DNA from: Gammaproteobacteria bacterium
GTDB taxonomy: Bacteria > Pseudomonadota > Gammaproteobacteria > GRL18
DNA length: 6,474 bases
Direction: 5' to 3'
NCBI GenBank assembly: GCA_027076245.1
Contig: JALTKC010000149.1
Coordinates: forward strand, 1 to 6,474
Both the position numbers and the translations under genes were made by a program. The notes under the pieces are model-generated. The model made no database searches. It was not told the origin of the DNA and worked only from the letters and a program-made list of their open reading frames with translations. Shown piece by piece: positions 5,107 through 6,474 of this stretch (its first letter is position 1; the number at the start of each line of letters is the position of its first letter).

Positions 5107-5904
5107 ATGCCTCAAAGCCGTCATTTTAAAATTGTCATACCGGCCCGTTATGCGTCATCCCGTCTGCCCGGCAAACCGCTCCGGGAAATAGCCGGTAAAC
5201 CCATGATTCAGCACACCTGGGAACGGGCCATGCAGAGTCAGGCAGAAGAAGTATTAATTGCTACCGATGATCAGCGTATTGCCGATGCGGTTGTAAAATT
5301 TACTGACAGTATCGTATTAACGTCTCCCGACCATGCCTCCGGTACTGAACGGCTGGCCGAAGTTGTACAGCAACAGCAATGGGATGAGCAGACCATTATT
5401 GTTAATGTGCAGGGCGATGAGCCGCTGGTATCCCCAAAGCATATTGAGCTGGTGGCTGCTGCTCTTGAAGGCAATCCGCAGGCAGGTATGGCGACTCTGG
5501 CCACTCCGCTGCAGTTGGATGCAGAGGTTTTTGACCCTAATATTGTTAAAGTGGTTCTGGATGTAAACGGCAATGCCCTGTATTTTTCCAGAGCCGCCAT
5601 TCCCTGGGATCGTGATTCCTTTTCCAATGAAAGGGCGCATACCCTGACAGAACTGCCCCGCAATACTCATTTTCCGGAACAGGGCTGGTATCGGCATATT
5701 GGTATGTATGCCTACCGTGCCGGTACCTTAAAACAGTATATGACCATGTCACCCTGTATGCTGGAGCAGACCGAATCTCTGGAGCAGTTACGCATTCTTT
5801 ACCAAGGCATAAAAATCCATGTCACCATTGTCCACGATCAGCCAGGTCATGGTGTTGATGTAGAAGCTGATATCGCCAAAGTAGAACAACTTTTAAAACA
5901 ATAA
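5107..5904 (+). CDS. kdsB: 3-deoxy-manno-octulosonate cytidylyltransferase (CMP-Kdo synthetase, KdsB)
   Basis: KdsB couples Kdo to CTP in the cytoplasm, releasing pyrophosphate and giving CMP-Kdo, the donor for Kdo transferases. The 265-residue product has the full set of signatures: the nucleotide-binding loop RYASSRLPGKPL (14-25), ATDDQRI (52-58), TSPDHASGTERLAEV (72-86), the metal-binding VQGDEPL (101-107), YFSRAAIPWDRD (159-170), HIGMYAYR (197-204), the LEQ.ESLEQLR segment (219-229) and PGHGVDVEADI (246-256). It is slightly longer than the E. coli enzyme, mainly through a segment at about 171-193. The ribosome site AAGGAA (5093-5098) lies eight bases before the ATG and shares its first bases with the kdsC stop codon, which points to coupled expression. 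All active-site motifs are intact. Confidence 0.96.
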   Translation: MPQSRHFKIVIPARYASSRLPGKPLREIAGKPMIQHTWERAMQSQAEEVLIATDDQRIADAVVKFTDSIVLTSPDHASGTERLAEVVQQQQWDEQTIIVNVQGDEPLVSPKHIELVAAALEGNPQAGMATLATPLQLDAEVFDPNIVKVVLDVNGNALYFSRAAIPWDRDSFSNERAHTLTELPRNTHFPEQGWYRHIGMYAYRAGTLKQYMTMSPCMLEQTESLEQLRILYQGIKIHVTIVHDQPGHGVDVEADIAKVEQLLKQ

Positions 5905-5916
5905 CCCGCAAAATAT

Positions 5917-5950
5917 CCCCTCTCCCCCCGGGAGAGAGCCAGGGTGAGGG
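5917..5950. repeat. GC-rich dispersed-type intergenic repeat with hairpin
   Basis: Between kdsB and kdsD, a C-rich then G-rich stretch contains CTCTCCC (5920-5926), CCC, and GGGAGAG (5930-5936), a perfect seven-pair stem with a three-base loop, followed by CCAGGGTGAGGG (5939-5950). This resembles the 'CCCTCTCCC..GGGAGAGGG....GGGTGAGGG' repeats I know from many gammaproteobacterial intergenic regions, which occur in many copies. Only one copy is in the window, so its repetitive nature is inferred from memory. Its final GTGAGGG (5944-5950) ends six bases before the kdsD ATG and is the only plausible ribosome site there. No T-run follows the stem, so it is not a normal terminator. Confidence 0.6.
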
Positions 5951-5956
5951 CAAACC

Positions 5957-6474
5957 ATGACCAAACACAATCCAGACTCCTCCATACTCTCCATCGCCAA
6001 AGAATCTCTGACTGAACAGGCCAAAGCTCTGGTGCGCATGGCTGATGAACTGGGGGAAGAATTTGAAAAAGCCGTACAACTGATATTACAGACTAAAGGC
6101 AGAGTTGTGGTCTGCGGTATGGGTAAGTCCGGCCTGGTCGGAAAAAAAATGACCGCTACCTTTGCTTCCACCGGCACCCCCAGCTTTTTTATGCACCCTG
6201 CAGAAGCCTTTCATGGTGATTTAGGCATGCTGGCCAGAGAAGATCTACTGATACTCATCTCCTACAGCGGAGAAACTGACGAAATTCTAAAACTCCTGCC
6301 TTCCGTAAAACATTTTGGTAATAAAATTATCTCACTTGTAGGAAATGTCCAATCTACAATGGCCCGGCACTCTGATATAGTCCTTAATGTACAGGTGGAA
6401 CGGGAAGTCTGTCCCAATAACCTGGCTCCCACCACATCCACTCTGGCCACTATGGGCATGGGTGATGCGCTGGC
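5957..6474 (+). CDS. kdsD: Arabinose-5-phosphate isomerase (KdsD), C-terminal part cut by window end
   Basis: KdsD interconverts ribulose 5-phosphate and arabinose 5-phosphate, the first committed precursor of Kdo. The 172 complete codons cover most of the SIS (sugar isomerase) domain: VVCGMGKSGLVGKKM (51-65, with K57 in the phosphate-sugar site), AFHGDLGML (84-92, with H86), ISYSGETDEI (101-110, the SIS phosphate-binding Ser/Thr loop) and EREVCPNNLAPTTSTLA (148-164). The usual length is about 320-330 residues, so the rest of the SIS domain and the two CBS domains lie beyond the edge. The ATG at 5957 has GAGGG six bases upstream, within the GC-rich repeat. The related gutQ and kpsF isomerases share the fold, and the missing part would help tell them apart. 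Position right after kdsC-kdsB makes the Kdo role the best reading. The reading frame is open to the edge. Confidence 0.95.
   Translation, partial: MTKHNPDSSILSIAKESLTEQAKALVRMADELGEEFEKAVQLILQTKGRVVVCGMGKSGLVGKKMTATFASTGTPSFFMHPAEAFHGDLGMLAREDLLILISYSGETDEILKLLPSVKHFGNKIISLVGNVQSTMARHSDIVLNVQVEREVCPNNLAPTTSTLATMGMGDAL

Noticed and set aside
5271..5752. Several long minus-strand and alternative-frame reading frames across kdsB
   Set aside because: They lie opposite or out of frame with a gene with complete KdsB motifs, show no family likeness, and have no spacing or ribosome site of their own.

Overview
The window looks like a piece of a gammaproteobacterial chromosome. The evidence is a CMP-Kdo (lipopolysaccharide or capsule) gene set, a YhcC-type radical SAM gene and generally moderate GC. 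The genus cannot be read from the sequence. An AMP-dependent acyl ligase of the type that accompanies exosortase A/PEP-CTERM exopolysaccharide loci begins at the left edge. This suggests the window lies at the border of such a locus, but no exosortase or PEP-CTERM protein is visible here.

Layout. Positions 1-204 (minus strand) hold the first 68 codons of the acyl ligase. Positions 205-468 are an AT-rich divergent control region with a good sigma-70-type promoter for the ligase and, facing right, both a possible sigma-70 promoter and a near-consensus sigma-54 (-24/-12) promoter. The right-facing promoters lead to two genes of unknown function. The first (469-1224) is an exported protein with a signal peptide and one C-terminal membrane segment. 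The second (1253-1420) is a 55-residue, Arg/Lys-rich protein. A perfect 15-bp inverted repeat at 1493-1529 is interlocked with a sigma-70-like promoter just ahead of the next block.

That block is six tightly packed plus-strand genes: a DUF4143-type AAA ATPase (1545-2732), a YhcC/TIGR01212 radical SAM protein (2735-3631), a GNAT-like acetyltransferase with an unassigned C-terminal half (3624-4481), then kdsC (4498-5094), kdsB (5107-5904) and kdsD (5957 to the window end, incomplete). Gaps are 2, -8, 16, 12 and 52 bases, so co-transcription is likely. The three kds genes cover three of the steps from ribulose 5-phosphate to CMP-Kdo: KdsD makes arabinose 5-phosphate, KdsC dephosphorylates Kdo 8-phosphate and KdsB activates Kdo with CTP. 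KdsA, the condensing enzyme, is not in the window. The 52-base kdsB-kdsD gap is mostly a GC-rich dispersed-type repeat whose end appears to serve as the kdsD ribosome binding site.

The parts most worth following up are the sigma-54 promoter with its uncharacterised membrane protein and small basic partner beside an exosortase-type ligase, and the palindrome-controlled promoter of the ATPase. No RNA genes, CRISPR arrays, transposases or convincing rho-independent terminators were seen.
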